Assembly (NCBI GenBank): GCA_964636895.1 | Contig: CAZWUW010000087.1 | Location: 1-11,485, forward strand | Direction: 5' to 3' | DNA from: CAZWUW01 sp964636895 | GTDB taxonomy: Bacteria; Bacillota; Thermincolia; Thermincolales; CAZWUW01 | DNA length: 11,485 nucleotides | Shown: positions 1 through 8,102 of the stretch, one piece after another | How positions within the stretch are numbered: position 1 is the first letter of the stretch | How the letters are laid out: the number at the start of each line of letters is the position of its first letter | Program-made: the position numbers and the translations under genes | Notes under the pieces: generated by a model | The model's database searches: none | Told to the model about the DNA's origin: nothing | What the model saw: only the letters and a program-made list of their open reading frames with translations

Positions 1-1
1 G

Positions 2-1003
2 ACTAAGAGTAACCTGAACCTGCCTGACTTTGTGCCGGGCCACGTTTTTCGCATTAACAAAAAGCATGGCGCAGCGATATTTGAAATCGGCATGAACGGT
101 CCCGGTCAGATTGGCAAACAATCCAGAGCCGTTAAACCTAATATCGGAATTATTACCCATATTGGCCAGGGGCATGTTGGGGCTTTTAATAACAAAGAAG
201 AAGTGATTAAAGAAAAAAGCGATATTATGAACGGCATACCGCCGGACGGACATCTGTTGTTAAATGCCGATGACCCAAATACAGCAAAAATAGACCTTGC
301 TGGTTTTAAGGGTCAGGTGCATTATTTTGGTTTAAAAAACAAGGCAGAGATAACGGGCCATGACATCAGGACCGATATTACCGGGACCAGATTTATAGCC
401 AGGGCACCGGGGCTGCAGGAAGAATTTTTTATTCCCACCTTTGGCCACCATAATGTTTCCAATGCGCTGGCAGCAATTATGGCGGCAAGGCTGGCCGGGG
501 TTGCCACCGGAGAGATCAAAACAGGGCTGGCTAAATACAGTAAACCGGCAATGCGATTACAGGTGGTAAAAGGTATTAAAAAAACCCTGTTAATCAATGA
601 TACTTATAATGCCAATCCTGATTCTGTCATAGCCGGACTGGAGGTATTAAAGTTATTGGCCACCGGGCGAAAATCGGTGGCGGTATTAGGCACCATGCTT
701 GAACAGGGTAAATACAGAATTGACGCTCATCGGCGGGTGGGCAGGAAAGTTGCGGAGCTGCAAATAGATTTGTTGGTGACGGTTGGCCAATCGGCCGGTG
801 AAATCGCCCGGGGTGCCTTGGGTGCCGGCATGGATGAGAAAAAGGTTGTTTCTTTTGTCCGGCGCTGGCAGGCAGGACAATACCTGCAAAAAGCTTTGCC
901 GGATAAGGCCGTTGCTCTTTTCAAAGGTTCCCGAGGCGCTTATTTGGAGCAGGTAGTCAAAATGTTAAAGTTACCGGCCGCCCAAACCTTGCCCGCCACC
1001 TGA
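2..1003 (+). CDS. murF: MurF-type Mur ligase (UDP-MurNAc-tripeptide:D-Ala-D-Ala ligase family), 5'-truncated by window edge
   Basis: The reading frame is open from base 2, so the true start and the P-loop lie upstream; 333 residues of a usual ~450 are visible. MurF enzymes add D-Ala-D-Ala to the UDP-MurNAc-tripeptide with ATP in the cytoplasm, the last soluble step of peptidoglycan precursor synthesis. Family signatures seen in order: FEIGMNGPGQI (central-domain Glu), THIGQGH followed by KEKSDI (the Lys region usually carbamylated), a GHHNVSNALAA block, then the C-terminal-domain motifs NDTYNANPDS, VLGTMLEQGKY with a following AHRRVG, and FKGSRG near the end. The gene converges on a spore coat/ligase cluster and is not seen next to other dcw genes. 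It may be the housekeeping MurF or a sporulation-linked paralogue; family membership is secure, the exact substrate is not. The GTG at 32 is an internal Val codon, not the start. Confidence 0.88.
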   Translation, partial: TKSNLNLPDFVPGHVFRINKKHGAAIFEIGMNGPGQIGKQSRAVKPNIGIITHIGQGHVGAFNNKEEVIKEKSDIMNGIPPDGHLLLNADDPNTAKIDLAGFKGQVHYFGLKNKAEITGHDIRTDITGTRFIARAPGLQEEFFIPTFGHHNVSNALAAIMAARLAGVATGEIKTGLAKYSKPAMRLQVVKGIKKTLLINDTYNANPDSVIAGLEVLKLLATGRKSVAVLGTMLEQGKYRIDAHRRVGRKVAELQIDLLVTVGQSAGEIARGALGAGMDEKKVVSFVRRWQAGQYLQKALPDKAVALFKGSRGAYLEQVVKMLKLPAAQTLPAT

Positions 1004-1032
1004 ATTGTGTGAAGGTATGATGCCCATGCGAA

Positions 1033-1061
1033 GGGGCGTAGACTTTTGTAGTCTACGCCCC
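1033..1061. terminator. Perfect 12-bp hairpin between convergent genes, possible bidirectional terminator
   Basis: The arms at 1033-1044 and 1050-1061 are exact reverse complements with a 5-base loop (TTTGT). The hairpin lies 29 bases past the murF-like stop and 62 bases past the stop of the convergent minus-strand ligase cluster. Neither strand has a proper T-run after the stem, so it is not a classic Rho-independent terminator. Its position between convergent genes is the main argument for a role in transcript end formation or RNA stability. Confidence 0.5.
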
Positions 1062-1088
1062 ATAACTATGCACCGGATTACTATGGTT

Positions 1089-1120
1089 GGATAATGCTGG
1101 ATAATTATGTGCCGGATAAT
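1089..1120. repeat. Three short direct copies of GGATAAT
   Basis: GGATAAT occurs at 1089-1095, 1099-1105 and 1114-1120, in the tail between the hairpin at 1033-1061 and the stop codon of the minus-strand fusion gene. The spacings are irregular (3 and 8 bases), so this is a small degenerate tandem repeat and not a CRISPR or IS end. No function is evident. Confidence 0.4.
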
Positions 1121-1123
1121 TGC

Positions 1124-2668
1124 CTAAGAGGGCATGGTCCGGCTGGGGATTTCTAAATCCCAGGCCAGCCTGATATCCTGATGTTCGTCCCAGGATTTGC
1201 GGTTACGGATCATTTCCGGGAAAAGCAGCATTTCTTTTTCATACAGTCTTAATGTATTTGTTGCCCTGATATCCTGCCATAGCTCTTCGAATAAATCAAA
1301 GAAATAGTTTTTCTTACCCTGGTAAAAAGCCCGTTGCAGTTCAATGTCATCAAAATAATCTCTTTTCAGCAAAGGGTACTCACAGGCCACAACTTTGGCC
1401 AGACAAAGCACGGCACGGGCGATTGCCGGCGAAACCAGCCAACTGCCGGGAGTGCGGTATTCAAAGCCGCCATGGGATTCCAGACGGAAACTGCCCAGTC
1501 CGCCGTAGTGTTTTCTTCGCTCAGCGGCTTTTTCCGGGTCTTCAATGAGCATGACCGGAATGCCCAGATAATTGTCCAGGGCCTTTAGCAGTTGAGTGGT
1601 TATCTTGATGCCGCCAAAATGAATATGACCGCCTGTCTGATAACGGGCAAAATGCAGGCTGCCAGCCAGCCATTCAATGTTTTCATAGGGAATAAGTTTG
1701 ATTCCGGCAGCCATCGTCCAGCGGATTTTGTTGACCAGTCTTAAAGGGCAAGTATCAGGCTCCGGCCTGATTTCCGCCAGCGGAAATAATCGACCTTCGC
1801 GCCGCTCGCTGCGTTCGTCATAGCCAATATTACCTTCCTTAGGCAGGAAACCTGAAGGGTAAATCAGTTTGTTGGTTAGTTTATCCCGCAGGATAAATTC
1901 CGGGTCTGCGCCAAGGAGCACTTGTCCTGCCGGTTTGCTCTGCCGGTTTTGGGCCTCGGCCAAAAGGACAGACAAAGCCGTTTTAAATTTTTGGGCCGTG
2001 TCGGGCCTAAACCGGGGGGTAGGGTTAACATCCAGAACGTAGGGCCGGCCGCGGGGATTGATACCCAATAATACTTCCCCAAATTCAAGCCCCAGGGTGT
2101 AGATAGCCCTAATGGCCAGTGTACTCACTTTTAAGCTGTCGGCATCCATATCCTGCGGAATTTCTTCATATTGCCAGGTTTTATCTGGATTTTTTAGGCC
2201 GGTATTACTTTTTACAGGTATTTTTTTGGCCAGGCAAAATACTTGCAGATCCAAAACACAGGCCCGGTATTTTTTTACCACGTCAATAAATTCGCAAAAA
2301 AAGTCAGCTTTACACTGTACTGCTTCGCGATAATTATGAACCAGTTTTAAACCATGCCGGGCGGGTGCGTCCCAAAAGTTTTTGATCACGATGGGGAAGC
2401 GAGTGGTAGGTTTTAAATAGACAAATGCCGGCCGCCGCACCCGGTTAAGCTTTAGAATGGAAAAAGCCTTTTCTTTATCCAATACATTTTTAAGCACAGG
2501 TTTCCGGTTTAGGATAATTGCTGCATCATCATCACCCTGGAGACTCCCCCAGCGAATAAGACTTAAGGGCCGCTTTGCAGCCGGAACCGAAGCGGGGTTG
2601 AGGTCTGCCATGACCTGGAGCAACTGTGGGTCAATAAAGTTCTCGTCATATAAAAATAAGGTTTCCAA
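1124..2668 (-). CDS. ATP-grasp / glutamine-synthetase-like COOH-NH2 amidoligase fusion protein
   Basis: This 514-residue, two-part protein is the last gene of the minus-strand cluster. Residues ~1-235 look like a diverged ATP-grasp domain: IRWG near 38, a lysine in VIKN near 95, and LDVNPTP at ~212-218 in the place of the usual metal-binding ExN. Residues ~250-430 match the GS-like COOH-NH2 ligase type described from phage phiEco32 and bacterial genomes: GADPEF (253-258), AEIRPEP (298-304), GGHIHFGG (346-353), RRKHYGG with a downstream FR (384-395) and FEYRTPGSW (402-410). Both halves are predicted to make amide bonds with ATP. The TTG at 2668 is chosen because AAAGGAGGTGA ends 5 bases before it; the GTG at 2677 lies inside that Shine-Dalgarno sequence. 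The upstream stop TGA is also in the SD, so translation is probably coupled. Substrate unknown; a role in spore coat modification is inferred from the neighbours. Confidence 0.8.
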   Translation of the reverse strand: METLFLYDENFIDPQLLQVMADLNPASVPAAKRPLSLIRWGSLQGDDDAAIILNRKPVLKNVLDKEKAFSILKLNRVRRPAFVYLKPTTRFPIVIKNFWDAPARHGLKLVHNYREAVQCKADFFCEFIDVVKKYRACVLDLQVFCLAKKIPVKSNTGLKNPDKTWQYEEIPQDMDADSLKVSTLAIRAIYTLGLEFGEVLLGINPRGRPYVLDVNPTPRFRPDTAQKFKTALSVLLAEAQNRQSKPAGQVLLGADPEFILRDKLTNKLIYPSGFLPKEGNIGYDERSERREGRLFPLAEIRPEPDTCPLRLVNKIRWTMAAGIKLIPYENIEWLAGSLHFARYQTGGHIHFGGIKITTQLLKALDNYLGIPVMLIEDPEKAAERRKHYGGLGSFRLESHGGFEYRTPGSWLVSPAIARAVLCLAKVVACEYPLLKRDYFDDIELQRAFYQGKKNYFFDLFEELWQDIRATNTLRLYEKEMLLFPEMIRNRKSWDEHQDIRLAWDLEIPSRTMPS

Positions 2669-2682
2669 GGTTGTCACCTCCT
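2669..2682 (-). promoter_or_regulatory. Shine-Dalgarno that contains the upstream stop codon and decides the TTG start of the fusion gene
   Basis: The minus strand reads AAGGAGGTGACAACC directly before TTG at 2668. It is nearly a full complement of the 16S rRNA 3' end. The TGA stop of the preceding ATP-grasp gene (2676-2674) lies inside it, which argues for coupled translation and for TTG over the in-frame GTG at 2677. Confidence 0.65.
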
Positions 2683-3786
2683 TTTTACCGCCGTGGCAGG
2701 GTGGCTGTCGGCCAGGTAACGGGAATAGTCAATCAGCCTGAGCAGGGATTTGGTGCGCAGCAGGTTTTCATCGAATTTAAAAGGCTTGGCATTCATTTCA
2801 AATAACCATAAATATCCATTGCTATCTACGGCAATATCCATTTCTAATTCGCCAAAATTACTTTGCCAGGCTGCTTCGATAATTTTTGGAATTGTGGCCA
2901 CCAGGATATTTGCTTTTTTTAGTACTCTGACGTATTGTTTACTGCTTAGTACGGCAGAGACCGGTTGCCGAGCTCCGCCATAAATGACATGGGTAGTTAT
3001 GGCATCTGGTCCGGCTACCCGGGCGGCCCAGCCGGTTTTGCGCCAACAACCGCGCCTGTCTTTTTGGGCCAGCAAGCGGATATCAAAAGGCCGATCTTGA
3101 TATTTGGCCAGTTTTACTGTTTGCTGGGCCAGGTATGGAATTCCTTTTTGCCACAGTGGTAAAGAAGCCAGCAGTTCTTCCACAGTGGCAAATGCAGGGG
3201 GGATGTTTTCGCCGTCCGGCATTTGGGTACGGCAAACGAATTTATCGCCTGCGGTCTTGGTTATTCTGCTGATACCGATACCCAGGCTGTTAGCCTGTGG
3301 CTTCAGATAAATATCACTGTGCTTGGCCAGCATGTGTAGTATTGTTTGCGGAGTGCTGATAATTTTTGTTTCCGGCAGCCGGCAGCCGATATTATTAGCA
3401 TCGGCTAAAACACAATATGTTTTCCATTTATCCAGAAAACCCGGGTTAAAAAACCGTGGGCCGTAACGCTTTTTAAGCAGCCCTAGAAACTCCTGAAGAT
3501 CTTGCTGAGATTCCAGGGCCCGGTTGGGAATCCGGTTATATACAATGTCCGGCAGTGGGAAGGACCGCTGCTGCCAGACCGGTACGGGCTTTTCAAGGCA
3601 TTCCCAGCCCATCACCCGGCGATTCTGCCAGTCAAAACCTTCTTTGCTAAATACATACGCTATAACCTTACGGCGACGGGCAACGCCCAGGAGTTCGGCA
3701 AAAGGTTCGCTCTGTCCGGCAAAGGGTTGCTGGCCCTGGCTTCTGACGTTGCTTAAGATACCAAGAATCAATTGTTTTTGTGCCAA
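2674..3786 (-). CDS. YheC/YheD-family ATP-grasp protein, short form (fourth paralogue)
   Basis: A 370-residue member of the ATP-grasp family named after the Bacillus subtilis endospore coat-associated proteins YheC and YheD. Unlike its three upstream paralogues it lacks the ~95-residue N-terminal domain and begins almost directly at ILGILS. Motifs (TTG numbering): LPDIVYNRIPNR (~78-89), FFNPGFLDKWKT (~112-123), LPET (137-140), IYLKPQANSLGIGI (~159-172), QQT (221-223), FDIRLLAQK (234-242), and FEMNAKPF (329-336) with the metal-binding Glu and Asn. An active ATP-dependent carboxylate-amine ligase is plausible; the acceptor is unknown. TTG at 3786 is preferred because AAAGGTGGT stands 7 bases before it; GTG at 3798 would lie inside that site and has no good SD of its own. 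The gene follows its upstream neighbour by 18 bases and touches the SD of the next gene. Confidence 0.85.
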   Translation of the reverse strand: MAQKQLILGILSNVRSQGQQPFAGQSEPFAELLGVARRRKVIAYVFSKEGFDWQNRRVMGWECLEKPVPVWQQRSFPLPDIVYNRIPNRALESQQDLQEFLGLLKKRYGPRFFNPGFLDKWKTYCVLADANNIGCRLPETKIISTPQTILHMLAKHSDIYLKPQANSLGIGISRITKTAGDKFVCRTQMPDGENIPPAFATVEELLASLPLWQKGIPYLAQQTVKLAKYQDRPFDIRLLAQKDRRGCWRKTGWAARVAGPDAITTHVIYGGARQPVSAVLSSKQYVRVLKKANILVATIPKIIEAAWQSNFGELEMDIAVDSNGYLWLFEMNAKPFKFDENLLRTKSLLRLIDYSRYLADSHPATAVKRR

Positions 3787-3804
3787 TGCGAGAACCACCT
3801 TTGG

Positions 3805-5229
3805 CTACTGGTTTAGATTGGGGCTGTGGATGTAGTATCCGGCCAGGTATCTGGCGTATTCCAACGGACGCATCAGGGAACGTTCAATCACTTTGGTGGC
3901 ACCGGAGGGGGAGACTAACGCCCGGAATGGTTTGGCATTAACCTCAATAAGCCAGACCCGGCAACTGGTGTCGATACCCAGATCCAGGGCCAGTTCACCC
4001 CAGGCCTGCCCCATAAGGTTTTCCATTGCCGGGGGAATCAGGCGGGCAGCTACCCTAAGCTGTTCTCCAATACCGGCAGGGGCGGAAAAATCTTCATCAA
4101 AAACATCATGTAAGACAACGGCTATTTTTTCACCCCGGGCACCATCGCTGATATTGGAGACGATATTACCCGGGGCGGCCACCCGGACATATATTTTTGT
4201 CCGCCGCCAATTTCCGCGATTGTCTTTTTGCATTAGAATCCGGACATCAAAGGGGCATTTTTCATATTCGGCCAGGTGGAGACCTTGTTGGACAATATAT
4301 TCCCGTTTCCCCATCACAGGGCGGAGAATTTTTTCCAGCAATTCACCGGTCGGAACCACGCCTTCTTTGCTTTCTTTGTCTTTGGTGCGGTATTTGTAGT
4401 GGACCAGTGCCGGTGCAAGTTTTTTCACCCTGATGATGCGCCGGCCCAGGCTGCCGGCAGTAGGTTTGAGGTAGACCATGCCGTAGGTATCCAGCAGCGT
4501 CCGGATATCACCGGTATCGGTTAAAAGCCTGGTTTCCGGTAAAAAATTGGCTACTGTGGAATCTTTGCTTAGCAGTTGATGAGTCTCCCACTTATTCAAG
4601 AATTGCGGGTTAAAGTAAGGAATGCCTGCATCAATAAGTTTTTCTTTCAGTGCTCTGATCTCCGGTTTTGACTCTACAGTGCGTGAGGGCAAACGGTCAT
4701 ATATTACATCGGGTAGCGGACAGGTGGCGGTTTGCCAGCCGGTTTCCCCTGTATCCGGGTCGGTTTGTGGCAGTCGGCCATGGATTACGCCCATTGCCCA
4801 ATCGATATCTTCGGGAAAAAACACATAACCAAAAGACCTGATTTTCCGACAGGATTCCGTCAAGGCTTTAAGCACATCTATTTGACTGGAAAAACCCGGG
4901 GTATGGGGATTAACGGTAAGCAGTCCGATTAACGGTCCGATGGCCAGGGTTTTAAGTTGCCGGTTAATTTTCAGTATTAATCTTGTCTCCGCTGGAAATC
5001 TGCATTTTTCAGCTATCGGGGGGGATATGAAGATCAGCGGTTCCGGAAAAATAACGGAAGTTTTGTATTCTTCGATAGTGACCGGCAGCGCCAGGGAGCC
5101 GAATTTAATTGTTGTAGGATGCACAGGGGGAAAGCGCCATTTTTTGAGGGCCGGTCCGGGGATAAAAACTTTGTAAGCTGTTTCGCTGCCGAGGACGCCG
5201 CCCCATATGACCGGCAGCAGTTCAATCAT
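3805..5229 (-). CDS. YheC/YheD-family ATP-grasp protein (third paralogue)
   Basis: A 474-residue protein with an N-terminal domain of ~98 residues not recognised by eye, followed by the YheCD core. From the chosen ATG: IGLLT at ~101, FFPEDIDW (~137-144), LPDVIYDRLPSR (~172-183), YFNPQFLNKWETH (~205-217), LPET (230-233), YLKPTAGSLG (253-262) followed by RRIIRV, YIVQQG (311-316), FDVRILMQK (327-335), WGELALDLGID, and LIEVNAKPFR (427-436). Metal and nucleotide ligands (Lys of KP, Glu and Asn of ExN) appear intact, so activity is plausible. RR replaces a small residue in the loop after SLG, a difference from paralogues one and four. ATG at 5229 overlaps the upstream gene by 8 bases, typical of coupled translation; an in-frame TTG at 5262 would extend the protein by 11 residues and the overlap to 41 bases without a better SD. 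Confidence 0.85.
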   Translation of the reverse strand: MIELLPVIWGGVLGSETAYKVFIPGPALKKWRFPPVHPTTIKFGSLALPVTIEEYKTSVIFPEPLIFISPPIAEKCRFPAETRLILKINRQLKTLAIGPLIGLLTVNPHTPGFSSQIDVLKALTESCRKIRSFGYVFFPEDIDWAMGVIHGRLPQTDPDTGETGWQTATCPLPDVIYDRLPSRTVESKPEIRALKEKLIDAGIPYFNPQFLNKWETHQLLSKDSTVANFLPETRLLTDTGDIRTLLDTYGMVYLKPTAGSLGRRIIRVKKLAPALVHYKYRTKDKESKEGVVPTGELLEKILRPVMGKREYIVQQGLHLAEYEKCPFDVRILMQKDNRGNWRRTKIYVRVAAPGNIVSNISDGARGEKIAVVLHDVFDEDFSAPAGIGEQLRVAARLIPPAMENLMGQAWGELALDLGIDTSCRVWLIEVNAKPFRALVSPSGATKVIERSLMRPLEYARYLAGYYIHSPNLNQ

Positions 5230-6625
5230 TAGCCTGTTCCCGGTTTTGGTTTTTTTTGGCAAATCCGGCCCAATATACCGCGTACTCCATTGGAAGGCGT
5301 ATGGAGCGTGCCTTTAGTACTTTATCTCCAGGAGGGAAAACCTTTCTGGAGGGTTTGGAGTTTACTTCAATGAGCCATATTTTGTTATTTTTATCAACGC
5401 CTACATCAAGTCCCATTTCGCCAAAATTACCCAGGTGTTCATCTAGAGTGACGGCGACAGCTTCGGCTAGCTGGTCAATTTGCTCCCGCGCGGTACTGTT
5501 TTGCCATTCCCGGTTAAACATTTCCGGCCAAACTTGTTCTATGGCCAGAGCAGCGCCGCCGGCGGCAATATTGGGGAAGGGACTGCCTGCTTTGCCGATT
5601 CTGGCCACGGTGGCGGAAACTACCCAGCAGCCGCACAGGTTTTTCTGTACCAGTACCCGGATGTCAAAAACCCGTTCCGCGTATGTCACCAGGTTCAGAC
5701 CCTGCTGCATCAGATAAAGCCGCCGGCCTACAAAACTCTGCACATTTACCGCCATTTCAGCCGGAGTAGCCCAATTCCCGGAAATGGTGCGTTTGCCCTG
5801 GCGGTAAACATAATTATAGATACCGTGTTCTTTTTTGATCCGCAAAATATCTTTACCCAGACTGCCGTGCCATGGTTTCAGGTAAACCAGTTGGTGTTTG
5901 TTAAGGAAGCTGCCAAGTTTTTCCACAGATTCGTATTTGACTGTTTCTGGCAGAAATTTCCGGAGTTTGGGGTTTTTACAAAGTATGTCGTGCGTTTCCC
6001 ATTTGTTCAGAAATTTCGGGTTAAAGCATTTAATTCCATAAAGACTGGTCATTTCTACCGCCTGGCGGACTGTTGGGGTCCGTTCCGTGGTGCGGGACAA
6101 GATTCGGTTGTGTACGACATCAGGAAAGGGGAAAAACGATTTTTTCCAGGTGATTTCCGTGGAATCGTTCTGACAAGGCATATAACCTTCAATACGCCGG
6201 TTCGCCAGATCAATGCCGTCGGGGTTAAAGGCATATACGATGGCACCCAGATTTTTGCCGGCGGAAATGAATCTGCGTAACAAGTACTTTTGCCTGCTAA
6301 AGGGAGGACGTCTTAGCTTTTTATTTTTACTGATCAGAATACCGATCACGGGCCCTATACTGGCCATCTGCTGCCCCTGGATAAGTTTCAGATTGACTGT
6401 CTGGTTAGTAGGCAGCAGCAGTTTTTTTAAAACACCTGCAGCAATATAGCTTTGTCCGTTCCTGCCGGAGGCTATGATGGTGACAGTGGCCGGTACCTCT
6501 ATCGACCCGGCTTTTATGATTAAATTATCGCCCGAATGGAGACCCATGTCCCCGGCTATCGAAGCATCGATTTTCAGTATGTCGGAATCATCGTCCGGCA
6601 TGGGATTTACTTCTACCACGAGCAT
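5222..6625 (-). CDS. YheC/YheD-family ATP-grasp protein (second paralogue)
   Basis: A 467-residue protein. The N-terminal ~90 residues form a separate domain; the stretch IAGDMGLHSGDNLIIKAG resembles double-psi/AbrB-like barrel segments seen at the N-termini of other ATPases, an impression only. The YheCD core follows: IGILIS (~94), FPDVVHNRILSR (~167-178), CFNPKFLNKWETH (~200-212), LPET (225-228), VYLKPWHGSLGKDI (247-260), YLMQQG (304-309), FDIRVLVQK (320-328), FGEMGLDVGVD, and LIEVNSKPSR (418-427). The ligase core residues are intact. The conserved RVAG of the others is RIG here, and the GG loop has a different surround, suggesting another substrate. The ATG at 6625 lies 13 bases after AGAGGAG; GTG at 6637 is 1 base after it and so less likely. 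The gene starts 27 bases after the first paralogue's stop and overlaps the third by 8 bases. Confidence 0.85.
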   Translation of the reverse strand: MLVVEVNPMPDDDSDILKIDASIAGDMGLHSGDNLIIKAGSIEVPATVTIIASGRNGQSYIAAGVLKKLLLPTNQTVNLKLIQGQQMASIGPVIGILISKNKKLRRPPFSRQKYLLRRFISAGKNLGAIVYAFNPDGIDLANRRIEGYMPCQNDSTEITWKKSFFPFPDVVHNRILSRTTERTPTVRQAVEMTSLYGIKCFNPKFLNKWETHDILCKNPKLRKFLPETVKYESVEKLGSFLNKHQLVYLKPWHGSLGKDILRIKKEHGIYNYVYRQGKRTISGNWATPAEMAVNVQSFVGRRLYLMQQGLNLVTYAERVFDIRVLVQKNLCGCWVVSATVARIGKAGSPFPNIAAGGAALAIEQVWPEMFNREWQNSTAREQIDQLAEAVAVTLDEHLGNFGEMGLDVGVDKNNKIWLIEVNSKPSRKVFPPGDKVLKARSIRLPMEYAVYWAGFAKKNQNREQAND

Positions 6626-6652
6626 TACGGCTTTCACGCTCCTCTGTAAAAT

Positions 6653-8062
6653 TTATTTGCTAAGCCCGGCGTTATTGAACCCCGCCAGGTACCGGGCATA
6701 TTCCAGCGGCCGGCACAAAGCCCGGGCGGCGATGGCTGAAGCCCCAATGCGCCGGAAAACTGTCCGGCCGGGTACGGCATTTAATTCGATAAACCATACA
6801 TAACCGTCCGCTGCGACACCTAAGTCAACGGCAATTTCGCCAAATTGCAGGCGGGTCCTTTCCTCTATCCAGACACAGGCCAGCAGGGCCAGTCGCCGCA
6901 GATTGGCCAGAATAGAGTTCTGCAGGTGGTTGTTATAGGAAAAGGCGGCTGCCAATACGGTAGATATTTTCTCGGCCTTCCCCCCGGCGTGTACATTGGT
7001 AATAAAAGCATTTTCGCCGGCAACCCGGGCTGCTATGCCCGTAAGGACCCACCGGCCGGCACCGTTTTTTTGCATCAGGACTCTGACATCAAAAGTCCGG
7101 TTTTTGTATTTAGCCAGCCGGATGCCTTGCTGGACAATATGTTTTCTTTTACTCAGGGCCGGCTGAATGATGGCTGACAGTTCCCTGTTATCGGCCACCG
7201 CCAGGCCCTGTGAACGGCCTTTAACCCGTCGCTCATAAAAATATTTGCCGTTAGCCAGCCGTGATATTTTGATTATCCCGCGTCCGGAACTGCCGCCGAC
7301 AGGTTTAATGTATATCTCCGGGAAACTTTCGATCATGCTGCAAACATCGTTGGCTGATTCCGCCAAAACGGTTTCCGGCAGGTGCAGGCGCAGGGAAGAG
7401 TGTTCCAGGAACCAGCGGTGGGTTTTCCATTTGCCGAAAAAAGCAGGGTTAAAATATTTGATGTCATTAGCGGTACGCAATTTTTTCCTCACTTCGGCAG
7501 CGGCCCGGCGTTGTTCACCGGGCGGAAAAAGCCCCCGGTCATAGATGACATCGGGAAAAGGATAAACTGTCTGCAGCCAGATTTCGTCATCACCTGTACC
7601 GGTAAGTGTGTATCCGGAAATAGTGCCCTGTTGCCAATTTACTTCGGCGGGAGAAAAAACGTAGACCAGCATATTCTGCGAGCGGCCGATGCGGATAAGC
7701 TTTTTTAAAAAAGATGTTTGTTCGCCAAATAACCTGGCCGGTTTGCCGGTGCAGTGGGAGAGAATGCCCAGCACCGGTCCTAGCCGAAGCGTGCCGTCTT
7801 TGCCGGAAACCAGGGAAACATTAATGTTATCAGGTGGAGTTGGGCCGGTTATAATGTTGGTATTTAAAAAAAACAGATGCTCGTTATTAGGTGGCAGGTT
7901 ACGGATGACGAGAACTTTACCGGTCCAAGTGTTGTTGCCGTATCTGACCTTCGCTGTCTGGTCTGTCAACAGGCCTATTTTGTCGGCAAGAGCACCGGCC
8001 AGGCCGAAATGGTAGCTTTTCAGGTCAACTTTGAACAATACAACGGAGCAGGGGTCCGGCAT
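6653..8062 (-). CDS. YheC/YheD-family ATP-grasp protein (first paralogue)
   Basis: A 469-residue protein, first of the four tandem copies. Residues 1-94 are an N-terminal domain of its own; the core starts at LGPVLGILS (94-102). Motifs: YPFPDVIYDR (167-176), YFNPAFFGKWKTH (203-215), LPET (228-231), IYIKPVGGSSGRGI (250-263, the most glycine-rich nucleotide loop of the four), HIVQQG (308-313), FDVRVLMQK (324-332), ARVAG then TNVHAGG (345-361), FGEIAVDLGV (407-416) and FIELNAVPGR (424-433). The Lys and ExN ligands are present. The family is known for spore coat association in Bacillus, and its chemistry is inferred from ATP-grasp relatives that join a carboxylate to an amine. The ATG at 8062 follows AGAGGAGAT by 7 bases, so the start is firm. 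It lies 128 bases downstream of the second cotE gene, behind a hairpin/T-run. Confidence 0.88.
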   Translation of the reverse strand: MPDPCSVVLFKVDLKSYHFGLAGALADKIGLLTDQTAKVRYGNNTWTGKVLVIRNLPPNNEHLFFLNTNIITGPTPPDNINVSLVSGKDGTLRLGPVLGILSHCTGKPARLFGEQTSFLKKLIRIGRSQNMLVYVFSPAEVNWQQGTISGYTLTGTGDDEIWLQTVYPFPDVIYDRGLFPPGEQRRAAAEVRKKLRTANDIKYFNPAFFGKWKTHRWFLEHSSLRLHLPETVLAESANDVCSMIESFPEIYIKPVGGSSGRGIIKISRLANGKYFYERRVKGRSQGLAVADNRELSAIIQPALSKRKHIVQQGIRLAKYKNRTFDVRVLMQKNGAGRWVLTGIAARVAGENAFITNVHAGGKAEKISTVLAAAFSYNNHLQNSILANLRRLALLACVWIEERTRLQFGEIAVDLGVAADGYVWFIELNAVPGRTVFRRIGASAIAARALCRPLEYARYLAGFNNAGLSK

Positions 8063-8102
8063 GCACTATCTCCTCTTTTCTGTTGGATTGACACCGATAC
8101 TA

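Noticed and set aside
1089..1120. GGATAAT repeats as a CRISPR-like array
   Set aside because: The units are 7 bases with irregular 3- and 8-base gaps, far too short for repeat-spacer structure, and no cas gene is present.
2669..2677. GTG start at 2677 for the ATP-grasp/GS-like fusion
   Set aside because: The GTG is part of the AAGGAGGTGA Shine-Dalgarno sequence; TTG at 2668 is correctly spaced.
3893..4399. Open frame of 168 codons on the + strand
   Set aside because: It is antisense to the core of the third YheCD gene, whose conserved motifs fix the coding strand.
5230..5262. TTG start at 5262 for the third YheCD gene
   Set aside because: It would create a 41-base overlap with the upstream gene and has no good SD; ATG at 5229 gives the usual short overlap.
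5480..6280. Long open frame of 266 codons on the + strand
   Set aside because: It lies fully inside the second YheCD gene on the opposite strand, has no SD or recognisable domain, and reflects codon bias of the real gene.
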